Source of the DNA: Artemia franciscana
Taxonomy: Eukaryota; Arthropoda; Branchiopoda; Anostraca; Artemiidae
NCBI RefSeq assembly: GCF_032884065.1
Contig: NC_088863.1
Location: forward strand, 38,907,076-38,971,075
Direction of reading: 5' to 3'
Length of the DNA stretch: 64,000 nt
Positions within the stretch are counted from its first letter, which is position 1. Each line of letters opens with the position of its first letter. The position numbers and the translations under genes are program-made. The notes beneath the pieces were generated by a model, which was not told the origin of the DNA, did no database searches, and was given only the letters and a program-made list of their open reading frames with translations. Below, one piece after another: positions 63,700 through 64,000 of this stretch.

Positions 63700-64000
63700 C
63701 AATGCATAATTTCCCAGACAAGTTCACTCCCTCGAAACTTCCCTCCCCATGGAAAATTCCCCCGTGGAAAATCCAGCAGAAATTTTGTCCCCCTCCCCCA
63801 CCCGAATATACGCAAACAATCCCAATAACAAATATTATGCGTAAACAATGGGTAAATTTTATAACTTAGACCTTTCCCCTAGGGCTGTGGGGGGGGGGGG
63901 GGTCATGTTATACCCAAAGGCATAGTTATTGGGTCTTTCAACTATGATGAAAAAATGTCTATCTTAAGATTTTGATCAGACGATTTTGGGGGAAAAGGAG
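63700..64000 (-). repeat. C-rich repeat patch and inverted R1 fragment
   Basis: 63715-63800 is C-rich with CCCTCCCCATGGAAAATTCC and resembles 20195-20340 inverted. 63880-64000 (GGGCTGTGGGGGG, CATAGTTATTGGG, AAGATTTTGATCAGACGATT) matches 40085-40200 on the opposite strand. Cut by the window end. Confidence 0.55.

Overview
The window is AT-rich eukaryotic DNA dominated by repeats, with two intron-containing genes on the minus strand. It looks like an arthropod genome. The ceramide glucosyltransferase exons are invertebrate-like, and the mix of Helitrons, RTE/CR1-type non-LTR retrotransposons, long (TA)n arrays and palindromic foldback repeats reminds me of a crustacean such as a brine shrimp. 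The species is inference only.

Gene content. (1) Bases 45240-62571, minus strand, carry the last four coding exons of a ceramide glucosyltransferase (UGCG-like). Splice sites and phases agree throughout. The 5' exons lie beyond base 64000. The third intron seen here is about 12.3 kb and holds a broken non-LTR element, a 425-bp TA array and several foldback repeats. (2) Bases 9876-18807, minus strand, carry three phase-compatible exons of an unrecognised Ser/Pro/Lys-rich protein with an SRIP motif of the EB1-binding SxIP type and several proline-directed phosphosite-like motifs. Its introns hold broken retrotransposon pieces.

Repeats by region. 1-8460: Helitron-derived cluster, with three copies of the helicase C-terminus, two Helitron 3' ends (one with a perfect terminal hairpin and CTAG), a GTGTCCCGGTCGTC minisatellite, T-rich arrays, two tRNA-like 80-mers and seven TA arrays; much of it is a duplicated unit of about 3.7 kb. 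11-18 kb: fragments of RTE/craniata-type retrotransposons. 21.1-22.7 kb: decayed gene for a YqaJ-type nuclease protein. 23.4-26.6 kb: a tandem duplication and a foldback element. 28.1-32.3 kb: nearly full-length CR1/L2/Jockey-like non-LTR retrotransposon with gag-like ORF1 and EN-RT ORF2, both broken. 32.6-42 kb: hairpin elements, a second broken retrotransposon and a 297-bp near-perfect palindrome. 48.4-56.2 kb: modular repeats, the broken EN-RT element and foldback DNA, all inside the UGCG intron. 63.2-64 kb: more copies of dispersed families.

I see no operon, CRISPR, rRNA or intact autonomous transposon. All similarity calls are by eye from translated sequence; no database search was run.
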